Assembly: GCA_935421135.1 (NCBI GenBank)
Contig: OW285193.1
Span: 12,820,099 to 12,884,098 of the forward strand
Origin: Bugulina stolonifera
Taxonomy: Eukaryota; Bryozoa; Gymnolaemata; Cheilostomatida; Bugulidae
DNA length: 64,000 nt
Direction: 5' to 3'
Under the pieces are notes generated by a model, which had not been told where the DNA came from, made no database searches, and saw nothing but the letters and a program-made list of their open reading frames with translations. Positions 11,679 to 24,083 of the stretch are shown here, in pieces; position 1 is the stretch's first letter; every line of letters starts with the position of its first letter. The translations under genes were made by a program, and so were the position numbers.

Positions 11679-12503
11679 CAGGGCCGTCTCAACTTTCGGC
11701 ATTGCAAAGTCGAAATGTAGTCAATGAATTTATTATCATGGTCAGATCAGTGTTTAAAGTTTCTTCCACTTTCCTATTCGCGGGGTTTACAAAACATGTA
11801 AGGATATGGTGATAATAAGTGTGCTAAACATTTTTATATCAGGAAATTCTAAATACTACCGTACTTAACTACAATTATGTAACATTTTAGATATTGAATA
11901 ACTGTCAGGGGAGATGAATCTAAATTTCAAGACTATTTCAGTATACAGTATAAGAAGTATACACAGTCCATGTACTGGGTGTGTTAAAAAATATAAATCT
12001 TGAAAATCTAAACAATTATATTAGTTTTCAATTGAACAAACTTTTTTGGATTCGGCTATCTGTCTGCCCTACATTGTTGTCAATATATTTACTTAGGCAT
12101 TCAATCTTATAGGGAGAAATAAGAAATATCTCTATGGTAGGAAAGAAACACTTGCTTTCAGCTGCTTTTTGTAGATTCGTTAGCTCTACTTCATTTCATT
12201 GCATGTTTTTCATCATTGTAAAGGAGTAAAGTATTTGTAAATGTCGTTAGAGTCAATGATTTATGTTCAGTCATAATTGTGAACAGATACAATGTATACA
12301 AGTCATGTACATGCATATATATGTATGAGGCTGGGTTATATTTAATGTTATTACACAGAGTATATTTCATGAACCTGAACTGCTTCAAATTTGCTCTATT
12401 TTTCTGAAAAACACTCTCAGGGCGTCGGCGGCCGGGGCGCTGCCCCGAACCCCCGGCCTAATATTTTGGCCCCACCAACATTTCTTAGGGCGCTACGGCC
12501 CTG
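11679..12503. mobile_element. Non-autonomous hAT element, 8-bp duplication CTTTGAAG
   Basis: An 825-bp element that begins CAGGGCCGTCTC and ends ...ACGGCCCTG. CTTTGAAG is perfectly repeated at 11671-11678 and 12504-12511. The CAGG...CCTG ends with an 8-bp duplication are diagnostic of hAT transposition. No transposase frame remains. The right end is GC-rich (12420-12500), in contrast with its AT-rich middle. Confidence 0.9.
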
Positions 12504-12639
12504 CTTTGAAGTATTTATCCAGTATATAAGTAATCTTAAATTTCCTAAACTTCATTCCTCTGATGATGATGTATGGACATACATCGAAATATTAGGAGTC
12601 AATAAAATATAAAATGCGTCTCGTCTTACTATTCTTACT

Positions 12640-12915
12640 TACTTGCTCGCACCCATTCCCCATATCACTCCCAAGGAGGTTAACAGGATACTTGTGTAGT
12701 ATATTAACAGGGCAAGTCAAACTGCAAGCACACTTATATAAAATCAAACAAACATACACACCTACCTGCTCTTGCATGCTGGAAGACGAGTCCGTTCACC
12801 ACTATCTATTCTCGTGTCTCAACTACACCCAGCTAAGGCTCAAGATACAGCCAAACCCATCCAATTACATATCGATAATAAACTACATCGAAGAAAGTGG
12901 AAGGTTCAATTAACA
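12640..12915 (+). pseudogene. LINE C-terminal fragment with CCHHC-type knuckle
   Basis: The frame reads LTGQVKLQAHLYKI, then CSCMLEDESVHHYLFSCLNY. This is the conserved 3' end of many non-LTR retrotransposon ORF2 proteins: LTGH-like motif, C-x-C, E-x-x-x-H-H, C. No upstream polymerase part is attached, so it is a 5'-truncated copy, homologous to the one at 13540-14302. Confidence 0.7.
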
Positions 12916-13539
12916 CAACCCAAATAATGTATAAAACTGTTGATAAAACGTGCAAAGACAGTCAATGGTTCATATCTCATGCATAATGATATTGTATGAC
13001 TCTTCTACAAGTGTGAATATATATATATTATAATATATTGTGTTATGTGTACATGAGAAGAGATCAGAAATATTGCTGAAATCTTTATATCAGTAATTGA
13101 AAGGCATTGCTCTGGATATATACATAGAACTCACATTATGAGTTTAAGTATAGCCCCATATATTTTTGCTAATCATAAATATCCTGCTAGTCATAAATAC
13201 TCTCATATCTTTAGTATTTGTGAATAGTTATTCAAAATATTATATTTTAAATTTTTTCAGTATTCTTATACAGTAGTCATCCAAAAAGATTTTATATTTT
13301 TGAGTTATCATCCCTCTCTCTCTCTTATAATATGGGATTTGTCGCCTCTTATTAGAACATGGCAACTTATTATATAACCTCGAAAAAGAAATCATAATTC
13401 CTGACTAACAAACGTAATACATGTAGCTAATGTTATAGATATTATAATATTATTTGTTCAAACAACTTCGCCTGCAAATAGAGGCATTTTTATGTATATT
13501 TTGTTGCATAAATTTAAATACAGATTCATTCATTCATTG
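12916..13539. other. Intergenic between two LINE tails, no gene seen
   Basis: AT-rich, with short TATA runs and a CTCTCTCTCT tract near 13313-13325. It separates two homologous LINE ends and shows no splice-compatible coding sequence. Confidence 0.45.
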
Positions 13540-14302
13540 CTCGCACCAACATGGTCTCAACTGTGAATCTGCAAGGAAAGTATTCACACAGGTTATAATG
13601 CCAAAGGCGCTCTACGGCTCATCCCTTTGGGACGTGAGTGCCAAAATATCCCTCTATCCTTACCTCAAACTGCTACTTGGAGCCCACTACAATCCTCCCA
13701 ATGAATCCCTGCATTTACTGATAAACATCCCACCTGTCAGCCTTCTCCACACAAAAGAGAGACTACTGATAGTTCAAGGATTAGTAAAAATTGGTAAAAC
13801 TGATATGTTAACAAACACCCCTAAAAGCCCTCTCACCAAGTCTTTCATAGCTGATGTGAGGAAACTAATACCTTGTTCTACTCCACCCAATGGCACACAA
13901 CCCAACGATATCTCAAAAACCAAGATAAACGGATGCATACAGAAGGAGTGGCTAAGACAATGGAGAACTCATCATAAAGATGGGACATGCCCATATGGGT
14001 TACTCTCCGACCTGCACCCGGAACATGTATTCCAATTCCCTCTGCCACTGAACGGCAAAATAAAGGAAATAGGCGCTCTATGTGACCTGCTGACTGGCCA
14101 AAGTTGACTCCAACTGTTCCAGTATAGAGCAAAGCTGAGCTACAGCCCAGTGTGCACATGCTTACAAGAAGAAGAGTCGGCCCACCACTACGTCTATGTT
14201 TGTGCAGACTACCTCACGGCCAGAAAACTTACAAATCCAAAAACCGATGAATGGTGCTCAATAATAGCCTTTCTCTGCCTCACCAAGCGGCTTATGTTCT
14301 GA
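13540..14302 (+). pseudogene. LINE ORF2 C-terminal fragment with one frame break
   Basis: The open frame runs from about 13540 to 14105 (motifs MPKALYGSSLWD, LLLGAHYNPP, QKEWLRQWRTHH, LCDLLTGQ) and stops at TGA just after LTGQS. The same frame then resumes past that stop as CTCLQEEESAHHYVYVCADY and ends at 14300-14302. Motif order is the thumb/C-terminal part of a non-LTR reverse transcriptase followed by its zinc knuckle. The in-frame stop marks it as dead. It belongs to the same family as 12640-12915. Confidence 0.7.
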
Positions 14303-14510
14303 AGACTTCACAGGGGACGGCCCTGGTCATGTTACTCGCCTGTCACAGAACAACTCCTGAGACATGGATGTGCGGTGACTGGTGACTGGGGCCGCCTGTT
14401 GCAAAGATTCTGATATCACAGCCGCTGATACATCTTGTTATAACTAAAATTGGGGGTTTTGGTATTGTCAGTTATAACATTTAATTGGAGCCAAAGTACT
14501 TAGGACTCAC

Positions 14511-14731
14511 CAGCTGTACATAGTATGTAGTGGTAGTACGCTGTCTGTAGGTCCTTTTGTCAGCACCTTGATCTCCAATGTAGTAAGCTGTGTGGCATAG
14601 GTTCTGGTTCTGTGGTCTAGGATGTGGCAGGGTCGACTCTATTCCAAGGTCTACAACGAGATAGTTGTTCCGCATATATCCTTACTCCTTAGCACGCATT
14701 GATATGAGTTACTGGGTAGCCTACGATCCAC
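14511..14731 (-). CDS. Possible orphan exon of an unrecognised gene
   Basis: On the minus strand a 221-nt open stretch is bounded by an acceptor (GAGTGTAG before 14731) and a strong donor (GTGAGT after 14511). It includes NNYLVVDLGIEST and a Tyr/Thr-rich end (TTTTYYVQL). NNYLVVDLG loosely recalls the W/Y-x-V-D-L-G core of F5/8C-like galactose-binding domains, but that is weak. I found no partner exons on either side, so it may be a gene fragment or chance. Confidence 0.25.
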
Positions 14732-15545
14732 CTACACTCCACACGCTCCACACTATTGTAGTTTAGTTTAGTTTTTAGTGTTTTTGTTTTAGTGTTTTAT
14801 TGGTTTTTATTTGGTTTTCTATTTTGTAGTTTTTCTTCCATTTTCGTGTTTTCTACTAGCTTATACATTTGTATAATATGTATGTGTAACGTCTATGTAG
14901 TCGTCCACTCTTGTCACTGTGTGACTTATCTACAGGTATGTCGACAGTCTATACTGCTGTCTCTCCATGCCTCATTTTCACAGTCTACTCTAGGTATCTG
15001 TCTATCTATCTCTCTACTGAGACTACTCTACTGTGTAGGTACTCCTCTCCTATATATACCTGTCCTATCTACAGTCAGCTAATCAATTTTAGTGAGGAGT
15101 TACATTTTCTCAAGTGCGCAAGAGTGGGCAACTCTTAAATATACTAATTGTCACTATTTATATGCAACAATCTTAAAGTAGATGATCATACAGAAACACT
15201 AAACTAAATGTTACAGAATCTCATTCCTTTAAACCTCATTTTAGATACTTTTTCTGACAATACTCAAATCATTCAGTTTAATCGCCATGCTCAACATACA
15301 TGTATATAGAACTGTATATATTTTCTTTTCCCATAGCTAACCCGTACATGGACTTACATGGACTTACATGGACTTACATGGAGTTCATTGTCACGCTAGA
15401 CCATCTAGGGGATGGAAGGGGCGTGCCTCATATGGGACAGTGGACAACATAAGTTGGGACAGTATTTCATGTATTAGTTTAAGAATTATTAAAAGTTGAT
15501 CTGTGCAGGTTAGTGCCACCTGCCATTTGGGGATTGCTTGAAGTA
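14732..15545. other. Intergenic, no gene seen
   Basis: T-rich and CT-rich sequence (14750-14860), then a TCTATCTATC-like patch. The 96- and 75-codon frames here have no supporting features. Confidence 0.4.
15345..15383. repeat. 11-bp tandem repeat (TACATGGACTT)
   Basis: Three and a half exact units of TACATGGACTT. Confidence 0.8.
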
Positions 15546-16261
15546 TCAATAGGATTGTGCTATCTTTAAATCTCGAACTGTTCTCGGTAGAAAGCTGTTA
15601 TGGTACTGATTGTAGTTGGTTCTGATGGATCTTGGTATGCCTCTGGTCTGGGCTCTAGTCTGTATCTGGCTGTTGTTGAAATGTTGCTGGACAAGTTCAT
15701 CATATGAGGCGCTCAATGCTGGGTGCGAATCTTCATGAGACAAGACGTTCATCAGCAGGTTCACCCTTTGGTTTTTGCGTCTCTCTTGTAGAGGTAGAAG
15801 TCCAAGCTTCTGTTTTACATCATTCATCTGCTGTCTGCCCTTAAGATTCGCAATAAATCTTGCGGCCTGGTCCTGAACATTTTCCAGTGCTTCAATATCT
15901 TTCTTTGCAGAGGGGTCCCAGGCAGCAGCTCCATATTCTAAGTGAGGCAGACATAGAGACTTGTATGCTGTGAGTTTTGCACTCTCAGGCGCCCAGTAAA
16001 GGGCCCTTCGTACCATTCCAAGCTGTCTTTTGGCTTTCTGTATTTTATTTTGGATATGGGCATCGAATCTCAGGTTCTCTTGGAGTATCAGGCCCAAGTA
16101 CACAGTATTGCCAGTGTGTTCCAGTACAGCTCCGTCTAGAGTGTAATAGGGCACAGCTTCCTTTGTGTTGAAGCCAATGATTTTACTCTTGGTGATGTTG
16201 AAGCTCATCTCCCACTTTTTTGCCCATTTACCTAGAGAGTTGAGGTTGTTTTGAAAGCCTC
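15546..16261 (-). pseudogene. 5'-truncated LINE (CR1/Jockey-like) reverse transcriptase tail
   Basis: A continuous minus-strand frame of about 238 residues begins at the truncation point near 16261 (LGKWAKKWEMSFN) and ends at a stop at 15546. Motifs in order: W-x-x-x-W-x-M-x-F-N-x-x-K, the TVYLGLILQENLRFDAHI block, LCLPHLEYGAAAWDP, and LENVQDQAARFI. This is the palm end, thumb and C-terminus of a non-LTR reverse transcriptase. The frame has no internal stop, so the insertion is fairly young, but the catalytic YADD region lies beyond the truncation. Confidence 0.8.
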
Positions 16262-16375
16262 CAAGTAATTATATGTATATTACTAACCACTCACATTTCA
16301 TCCTAGTCTGCAAATAGAGGCCATTATTGTATTTTATTATTATTATACTTTATCATTATCAAAATAAAAGAGTTC

Positions 16376-16394
16376 ATCATCATCATCATCATCG
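16376..16394. repeat. (CAT)n microsatellite
   Basis: A short TCATCATCATC tract between the LINE fragment and the CAGGGGCGTA-family element. Confidence 0.7.
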
Positions 16395-16408
16395 CACCAA
16401 CATTTTCC

Positions 16409-18186
16409 AAGTTATCACTCTGGTTACATTGTAGGCAAAGATCTTTGTTGTAGGCCTATAACTCTATGATGTTGCTACGTAACGATAACCAGTAATCCTG
16501 GAATAATGACTACATTGCAAGTGGTAGACAGAGAGGCCATAAAACTGCGTGCTCTACTAAAAGGCTCTATGGCTATGCCAAGGTTAAAAACTTGCGTTCC
16601 TGTGAATAACTGAATTGTCTTGTGAATAGTTATTTATTCCAAGGAAAAAATTATAAGTGCAAAAGTAGTGAACAGTTGAATCAGGTGAATCAATTTGTAA
16701 GTCACTGCTATCTATGAGGTTGTTCCTTCCCTGTGACTGACTACGAGCAGATGCATTAAATTTAATTCCAAGGGCCAATATGATTATTATTTTGGCTTCT
16801 TTCAGATATTCATATTTGTGATTCATTCTTTTAATAGAATTAAAAGTGTTTGCATTCATTTTAGTTATTCATTCTAGCCATTGCCACTCCACTGACAGCT
16901 ACTACTCTACTGCTACATTCACTACTAACAACTAAATATGTATTGTAAAAAAAAAACACTAATTTGAAAATAAAATAATCATAATATAACAATAATAATA
17001 TAATTTGATATTTTAATTTTAAATTTATATATTATATAATTATCCTGTTAATATTATCTTAGCTTTAATAGGCTACTACACTTTTTTTGCAATGATATTT
17101 ATTTTAAATGCATTTGATTTTAAATAATTAATTTATAATGACAATAGTTGTTGATCAGCTATTAAAAGTTAAAAATTTTAATTTATAAAATACAATTGCG
17201 CCTGTGGACTCTTTGTAAAAAGATAAAATCATGTAGTATTGTGGTATCCAACCAGGACAACACCAGGACGACACCAAGTATAGTACGACATGGTGGACAG
17301 CCACAGGAAGTAGATCCATCCTGTCACCGGAGTGATGTCGTCCTACTCAGTGACTGTGCATGCAATAGTACATATCCATTATACCTATTATATTCATTAT
17401 ACCTAGTATACCTATTATATAATCACTATGCTTATTATGTAACCATTCAGTAATACTTATCAGTGTGTCTTTTATATACAGCCGTCTTAATAGTCATTGC
17501 TGGCCGGTCACCATCTCCATCTAAGCGACAACCGGCCAATCATATTACCATACTGAAATCCTTCGTTCTGTCTACTATATAAGTAGAACAGATTACTACT
17601 ATCAGCGCACTTGTTTACTCTCCTGCTACTAGACTACGTACAGTGCTACTCATCTATTATATTATATCCTTTGTTATAACTAGTTAGGCTTTTGTATCAA
17701 TACAACTTTTTCTACACTCTTCTACTGCTGTGAGATCTTTGTGCATAGGACAGCTACATACCCAATGCCTGCCTAGGGTGATAACTTAGGCACTGGGCTA
17801 CACTGCTAGTATGGTCCACCTGCAATGCTAGCAGGTGGACGGTAATACACTACATCTACAACAAGTTGAAGCTGCTCTCTCTCTCTTTCTCTTGCAAGCC
17901 AGTAGTTATCCTGTGCCGGTCTAGCCCTGGCCCAGGGTGCACAGATACTACAGTATTGTAGTTTTTATAAAATTCTACTAGCTAGTAATAGTACTGTAAC
18001 ACTTTCACTCCTATTGCAAGTTGTAGTAACAGAAGTAGTAATGAGTACTTGTAGCATGCTGCTATGTCTAATTTTTGCACTTCTAAGAGTGAGATTTGAA
18101 AATTTTCCGCTGCGCGTGCACCCCCGCGCCCCCTCCCACCCATGTTTCTGCATCCCCACTCAGTTTTTCTAACCTACGCCCCTGAT
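16409..18186 (+). mobile_element. CAGGGGCGTA-family element, 5'-truncated and split by a solo LTR
   Basis: Matches the interior and right end of the element at 2400-3637 (for example TGACTACATTGCAAGTGG, TATGGCTATGCCAAGG, and the TACGCCCCTG right end at 18186). It lacks the left end. Its sequence is interrupted exactly at 17240-17952 by a solo LTR. Confidence 0.75.
17240..17952 (+). mobile_element. Solo LTR (713 bp) with GTAT target duplication, nested
   Basis: Starts TGTGGTATC and ends GATACTACA (near-perfect inverted ends, TG...CA), with GTAT at 17236-17239 and again at 17953-17956. A CCAAT-like motif (CCGGCCAATCAT) precedes TATATAA at 17576-17582, the layout of an LTR promoter. It is different in sequence from the solo LTR at 9935. 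It landed inside the older CAGGGGCGTA-family element, which gives a relative date. Confidence 0.85.
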
Positions 18187-18515
18187 GGCGTTATCACTTT
18201 ACTTATAACTCTGTGGTGTTGCTGCGTAACGATAACCAGTATTCCTGGAATAATGACTACATTGCAAGTGGTAGACAGAGAGGCCCATAAAACTGTGTGC
18301 TCTACTAAAAGGCTAAAAACTTGCATTCTTGTGAATGACTGAATTGTCTTATGAATAGTTATTTATTCCAAGGAAAAAAATTACAAATGCAAAAGTAGTG
18401 AACAGTTGAATCAGGTGAATCAATTTGTAAGTCACTGCTATCTATAAGGTTGTTCCTTACCTGTGACTGACTACAAGCAGATGCATGAAATTTAATTCCA
18501 AGGACCAATATGCAG
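18187..18515 (+). mobile_element. Second truncated CAGGGGCGTA-family copy, abutting the first
   Basis: Begins directly after the right end at 18186 and repeats the interior (GGCGTTATCACTTTACTTAT to GCATGAAATTTAATTCCAA). It breaks off near 18515 without its right end. A tandem or rearranged arrangement of the same family. Confidence 0.65.
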
Positions 18516-18828
18516 CAAAAGATGGATAAAAATGGTAGATAACACAGGGCACTGGGCAGCAGCAAGTCTAGTGAATAGTAAATGTATATTAAAAAATGTA
18601 GTGTTTGTACACTGCTAATTCTCAGCTAAATGTGCTCAATGTTTAAAACAGAGCATAGTAATGTTTGGTAGGATCTTATCTTAGTACTTTTATTACTATT
18701 AGTTTCATGTTATGAAATGTTTTAGTTAAAAATCGCCGAAAGATAAAATATTACATTCATCAGATAAAAGACATACTCCCAATGTAAATGTAAATTTTTT
18801 TGACAAAGATTGTCTATAATATTTTAGA

Positions 18829-21800
18829 ATGGATAACAAAGGAAATGGGTTCACAATGGTGTTTATGGCAGCGGTCCTCATCACCGTTACCACTGCTGCC
18901 AGCTCTCCCAAACCAACGAACAAGCTGTAAGTCTGTTATTAGGGGAGAACATAAGCCTGCCTAAGCCTATATAGAGGAAAGGTAGAAGCTATCCTTATTA
19001 ATTACTATATTGTAGAGTATACATATGTAGAGGAGAGGTAGCTAGCTATACTAATAGTTACTATATTGTATAGTATACATATGTAGAGGAGAGGTAGCTA
19101 GCTATACTAATAGTTACTATATTGTAGAGTATACATATGTAGAGGAGAGGTAGCTAGATATACTAATAGTTACTATATTGTAGAGTATACATATGTAGAG
19201 GAGAGGTAGCTAGTTATACTAATAGTTACTATATTGTAGAGTATACATATGTAGAGGAGAGGTAGCTAGATATACTAATAGTTACTATATTGTAGAGTAT
19301 GCATATGTAGAGGAGAGGTAGCTAGTTATACTAATAGTTACTATATTGTAGAGTATACATATGTAGAGGAGAGGTAGCTAGTTATACTAATAGTTACTAT
19401 ATTGTAGAGTATACATATGTAGAGGAGAGGTAGCTAGATATACTCTCCTCTACATTTGTATACTCTACAATATAGTAACTAGCTATACTAATAGTTACTA
19501 TATTGTAGAGTATACATATGTAAAGGAGAGATAGCTAGATATACTAATAGTTACTATATTGTAGAGTATACATATGTAGAGGAGAGGTAGCTAGCTATAC
19601 TAATAGTTACTATGTTGTAGAGTATACATATGTAGAGGAGAGGTAGCTAGCTATACTAATAGTTACTATATTGTAGAGTATACATATGTAGAGGAGAGGT
19701 AGCTAGCTATACTAATAGTTACTATATTGTAGAGTATACATATGTAGAGGAGAGGTAGCTAGCTATACTAATAGTTACTATATTGTAGAGTATACATATG
19801 TAGAGGAGAGGTAGCTAGCTATACTAATAGTTACTATGTTGTAGAGTATACATATGTAGAGGAGAGGTAGCTAGCTATACTAATAGTTACTATATTGTAG
19901 AGTATACATATGTAGAGGAGAGGTGGCTAGATATACTAATAGTTACTATATTGTAGAGTATACATATGTAGAGGAGAGGTAGCTAGATATACTAATAGTT
20001 ACTATATTGTAGAGTATACATATGTAGAGGAGAGGTAGCTAGCTATACTAATAGTTACTATATTGTAGAGTATACGTATGTAGAGGAGAGGTAGCTAGAT
20101 ATACTAATGGTTACTATATTGTAGAGTATACATATGTAGAGGAGAGGTAGCTAGCTATACTAATAGTTACTATATTGTAGAGTATACATATGTAGAGGAG
20201 AGATAGCTAGCTATACTAATAGTTACTATATTGTAGAGTATACATATGTAGAGGAGAGGTAGCTAGATATACTAATAGTTACTATATTGTAGAGTATACA
20301 TATGTAGAGGAGAGGTAGCTAGCTATACTAATAGTTACTATATTGTAGAGTATACATATGTAGAGGAGAGATAGCTAGTTATACTAATAGTTACTATATT
20401 GTAGAGTATACATATATAGAGGAGAGATAGCTAGCTATACTAATAGTTACTATATTGTAGAGTATACATATGTAGAGGAGAGATAGCTAGCTATACTAAT
20501 AGTTACTATATTGTAGAGTATACATATGTAGAGGAGAGGTAGCTAGATATACTAATAGTTACTATATTGTAGAGTATACATATGTAGAGGAGAGGTAGCT
20601 AGCTATACTAATAGTTACTATATTGTAGAGTATACATATGTAGAGGAGAGGTAGCTAGATATACTAATAGTTACTATATTGTAGAGTATACATATGTAGA
20701 GGAGAGGTAGCTAGATATACTAATAGTTACTATATTGTAGAGTATACATATGTAGAGGAGAGGTAACTAGCTATACTAATAGTTACTATATTGTAGAGTA
20801 TACATATGTAGAGGAGAGGTAGCTAGATATACTAATAGTTACTATATTGTAGAGTATACATATGTAGAGGAGAGGTAGCTAGCTATACTAATAGTTACTA
20901 TATTGTAGAGTATACATATATAGAGGAGAGGTAGCTAGATATACTAATAGTTACTATATTGTAGAGTATACACATGTAGAGGAGAGGTAGCTAGCTATAC
21001 TAATAGTTACTATATTGTAGAGTATACATATGTAGAGGAGAGGTAGCTAGATATACTAATAGTTACTATATTGTAGAGTATACATATATAGAGGAGAGGT
21101 AGCTAGATATACTAATAGTTACTATATTGTAGAGTATACACATGTAGAAGAGAGGTAGCTAGCTATACTAATAGTTACTATATTGTAGAGTATACATATG
21201 TAGAGGAGAGGTAGCTAGCTATACTAATGGTTACTATATTGTAGAGTATACATATGTAGAGGAGAGGTAGCTAGCTATACTAATAGTTACTATATTGTAG
21301 AGTATACATATGTAGAGGAGAGGTAGCTAGCTATACTAATAGTTACTATATTGTAGAGTATACATATATAGAGGAGAGATAGCTAGCTATACTAATAGTT
21401 ACTATATTGTAGAGTATACATATGTAGAGGAGAGGTAGCTAGCTATACTAATAGTTACTATATTGTAGAGTATACATATGTAGAGGAGAGGTAGCTAGCT
21501 ATACTAATAGTTACTATGTTGTAGAGTATACATATGTAGTGGAGAGGTAGCTAGATATACTGATGATGACTGTGAGGAAAAGAGATATGTTACAGGATGT
21601 TATTTTGTGGGAGGTATTAACCAGTACAAGAGTTGTGGGCAGAGATTCAGTGGTTCTTCTGTGGATTTTCGAACTGAGCAAGCAGCTACAGCGATATGCA
21701 GGGGTAAGTTGTATCAGCGTCATAACTATTAGAGGTATTAGAGGGCATGATCCATAAGGCATGGTATAAATGCACAGTAAAGTGTATATGTGTTTAATTC

Positions 21801-23872
21801 AGCTCATAGTCCAGTGTATGCTGTTTTAGTATCAACTAAATGTCCATATTGTCTAACAGAACCTCTTGTCGAATTGCTACTATCTCCGCTTGATAGCAAG
21901 ATGGCCGATGGACTTCATTGTCGATAAGTTTAATTTTGTATTAGATTTATGACTCCTGCAGATGTGCTACTCAATGATAGACCTCACTGTACATGTACAT
22001 GTATTGTAGGTTAACATAAATTTATGATATTTAGTATTTTTATGCAGTGGTAAATCCAAATGGAAGTACAACCAGTTTCCTGACGTCGTACTGTGTTGAG
22101 ACCTGGTACACTGTTACACATACAACAGCACCTGAACCCACTCAGCATAATAAGGTTACAGCTGCACCAGTCATGATTACAATGGGAAAAGATAAGGGAA
22201 ACACAACTGCAATTATCCGTTAGTGTTCACTATCTTGAAATAACTCATCTAATTGTATAAATAATTACCATTTTCTGCAGATGCTGTATTTAGATATCTG
22301 ACAGGAGCTTGAAGGGTCAGGCTCTATATATCAGAATCTGGCAAAGTGTCCAGTGTTCTCTTGTGGAGTTTGGATTATCATATGAAGTTGTCCTCTCTCT
22401 TTGTTTAAAATAGAAACAAGAGAGGGCAACTTCACATTGCTGATGGTAAATAAATATAATCAATGCCCCTGATAGATTTACCCACTTCTTCTTGTATGTC
22501 GAATTTGGACCTCATAAATCCTAACTCTTGTGTGCTGTAGGAGCTGGAATTTGAGGGAAATAGCTCATCTCCCTGACAGGAAAGTGTGGGACTTGAACCC
22601 TCAGGTCTATGCAATAGTATATATATTGGTGTATATATTACTCACTATTATGTAACACCCGAATGTAATAAAGTTACATTTTCAGTTGCTCCTTGTGTAT
22701 TTGCATATAACTGTTGGTTTATTGTGTATATTAACAATATATTATGTTTAGCTAACTAAACACCCTCTACAGTTGAAAAAAGAGTTTTTGTACCTGAATT
22801 TCCATAATCGTAACACACATGTATGTAAGTTACTTGTTGTTATTTCCAGTTGCAGCTGTGTTTGGAACACTAGTTGTAGTTGCATTGCTTGTCATAGCAG
22901 TACTTCTCAAAATTGTGCACTTCCTCTATTACAAGAAGAAGACATGTAATTCAGGTAAGAAACCTAGTACAGATAAAATACAAGCATATAATACTCTTGT
23001 ACATGTGCATTTTAGCAAAACAATGAATATAATTATGATAGTTATACAGTTTTGTGACACCTGTACATGTACAAGTATATACAATACATGTAGTATAACT
23101 ATGTGCTCAGTGTCTAAACAATATGTATAACTGCATATTATTAGAACAAAGTTGGTTAGAAATATGTTGTGTACATGTAATTAATAGAGCCAAAATGGTA
23201 GTAAGCCATAGATATATATACGATACATCATAATAATTATGTATCTGGTATTATAATTGCACATTTGGTAGTTAGGCACTTTAGCTCTTTAGTTCCAGAG
23301 ACTCACAAGCATCCCAAGTTGATAACTTTGTGAGCAACTCAGATGAGCTGTTTATTCTAGAATATATACACAGTACAGCCATGCACAATGCACATAACAT
23401 TGTGCATTGTTAACTGATGGGGAAACAACTACATATTATAGTGTATATGGAGTAATGCACGTGTTTATGCACTGCTGAATCTCAGTCAAAGTGCTCAATG
23501 TTTACATATTACAGTGTATGTGGTTAGATTGGGCTGATTCACTTGTTAGAAGTCCAACACACATAGCCTAAAATCGCAGTTCTCATATTGAATAAGCCAA
23601 TTTTTAGGTGAAACACAGATTTCATAAAAATACATGTATGATTTCCCAGAGTTCAAATTATATTCTACATGAACGTTTGATGTTCACAGGTGCTGGGGAA
23701 AATAATGGCGGCCAGACGGAAGGTTTAGTATTAAAAATATATATTCTACACATTTAATACATGTACATGCAAGACATCTTAATTCAAGCAACTTTCTCCA
23801 AAATCATTTAATGTTGTATTAGAGCAATGTGTACAGTATTCTATCCTTGTTTCAGAAATGCTACTGCAGTAA
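18829..23872 (+). CDS. Orphan type I single-pass membrane protein, 190 aa
   Basis: Six exons join in phase: 18829-18926, 21555-21703, 22048-22218, 22850-22954, 23690-23722, 23856-23872 (TAA). All introns are GT-AG. Exon 1 encodes a hydrophobic signal peptide (FTMVFMAAVLITVTTAASS). Exons 2 and 3 encode a roughly 105-residue ectodomain with five cysteines (contexts DDDCEEK, TGCYFVGG, KSCGQRF, TAICR, SYCVETW) and a Thr-rich membrane-proximal stretch with NxT/S sites. Exon 4 encodes a transmembrane helix (about residues 140-166, FGTLVVVALLVIAVLLKIV) with a stop-transfer YYKKK. The tail is about 24 residues. I recognise no domain family. The first intron is 2.6 kb, almost all 56-bp minisatellite, and the exon 2 acceptor lies at its last unit. 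The small final exons (33 and 17 nt) are less certain. Confidence 0.65.
18975..21560. repeat. 56-bp minisatellite, about 46 units, in intron 1 of the membrane-protein gene
   Basis: Unit starts can be tracked every 56 bases (for example 19083 and 19139). The unit contains GTAGAGGAGAGGTAGCTAG and then ACTAATAGTTACTATATTG. Variation is light: G/A in GAGAGGTAG or GAGAGATAG, and GCTAGCTAT, GCTAGATAT or GCTAGTTAT. One partial unit near 19442-19485 is inverted, which gives a local hairpin. The last unit grades into exon 2. Confidence 0.95.
22384..22433. repeat. Hairpin GAAGTTGTCCTCTCTCTTTG with inverse arm
   Basis: Arms of about 22 bases, separated by 7 bases, inside intron 3 of the membrane-protein gene. 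Short related motifs (GAGAGGGCAACT) occur near 25456 and elsewhere, so it may be the end of a small repeat. Confidence 0.6.
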
Positions 23873-24077
23873 CTACTTAGGCTTATGGATGAGATGGAAG
23901 CTGCTTTCTAATAACCTCCTTAATGCTGGTAAAAGAAGTTTCAATAATAAGACAATAATTCAGACTGAACTCTGAGACTAAAGCTGTATCATTAGTTTAA
24001 CTGTATATCAACGCCATTTTCTATAATTTCAAAATAGATTGTCAGTAGTATAATCATTATAAATCATATAAATTTAT

Positions 24078-24083
24078 AATAAA
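24078..24083 (+). terminator. Poly(A) signal AATAAA after the membrane-protein gene
   Basis: AATAAA is about 205 bases past the proposed stop codon at 23872, on the right strand. Confidence 0.5.
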
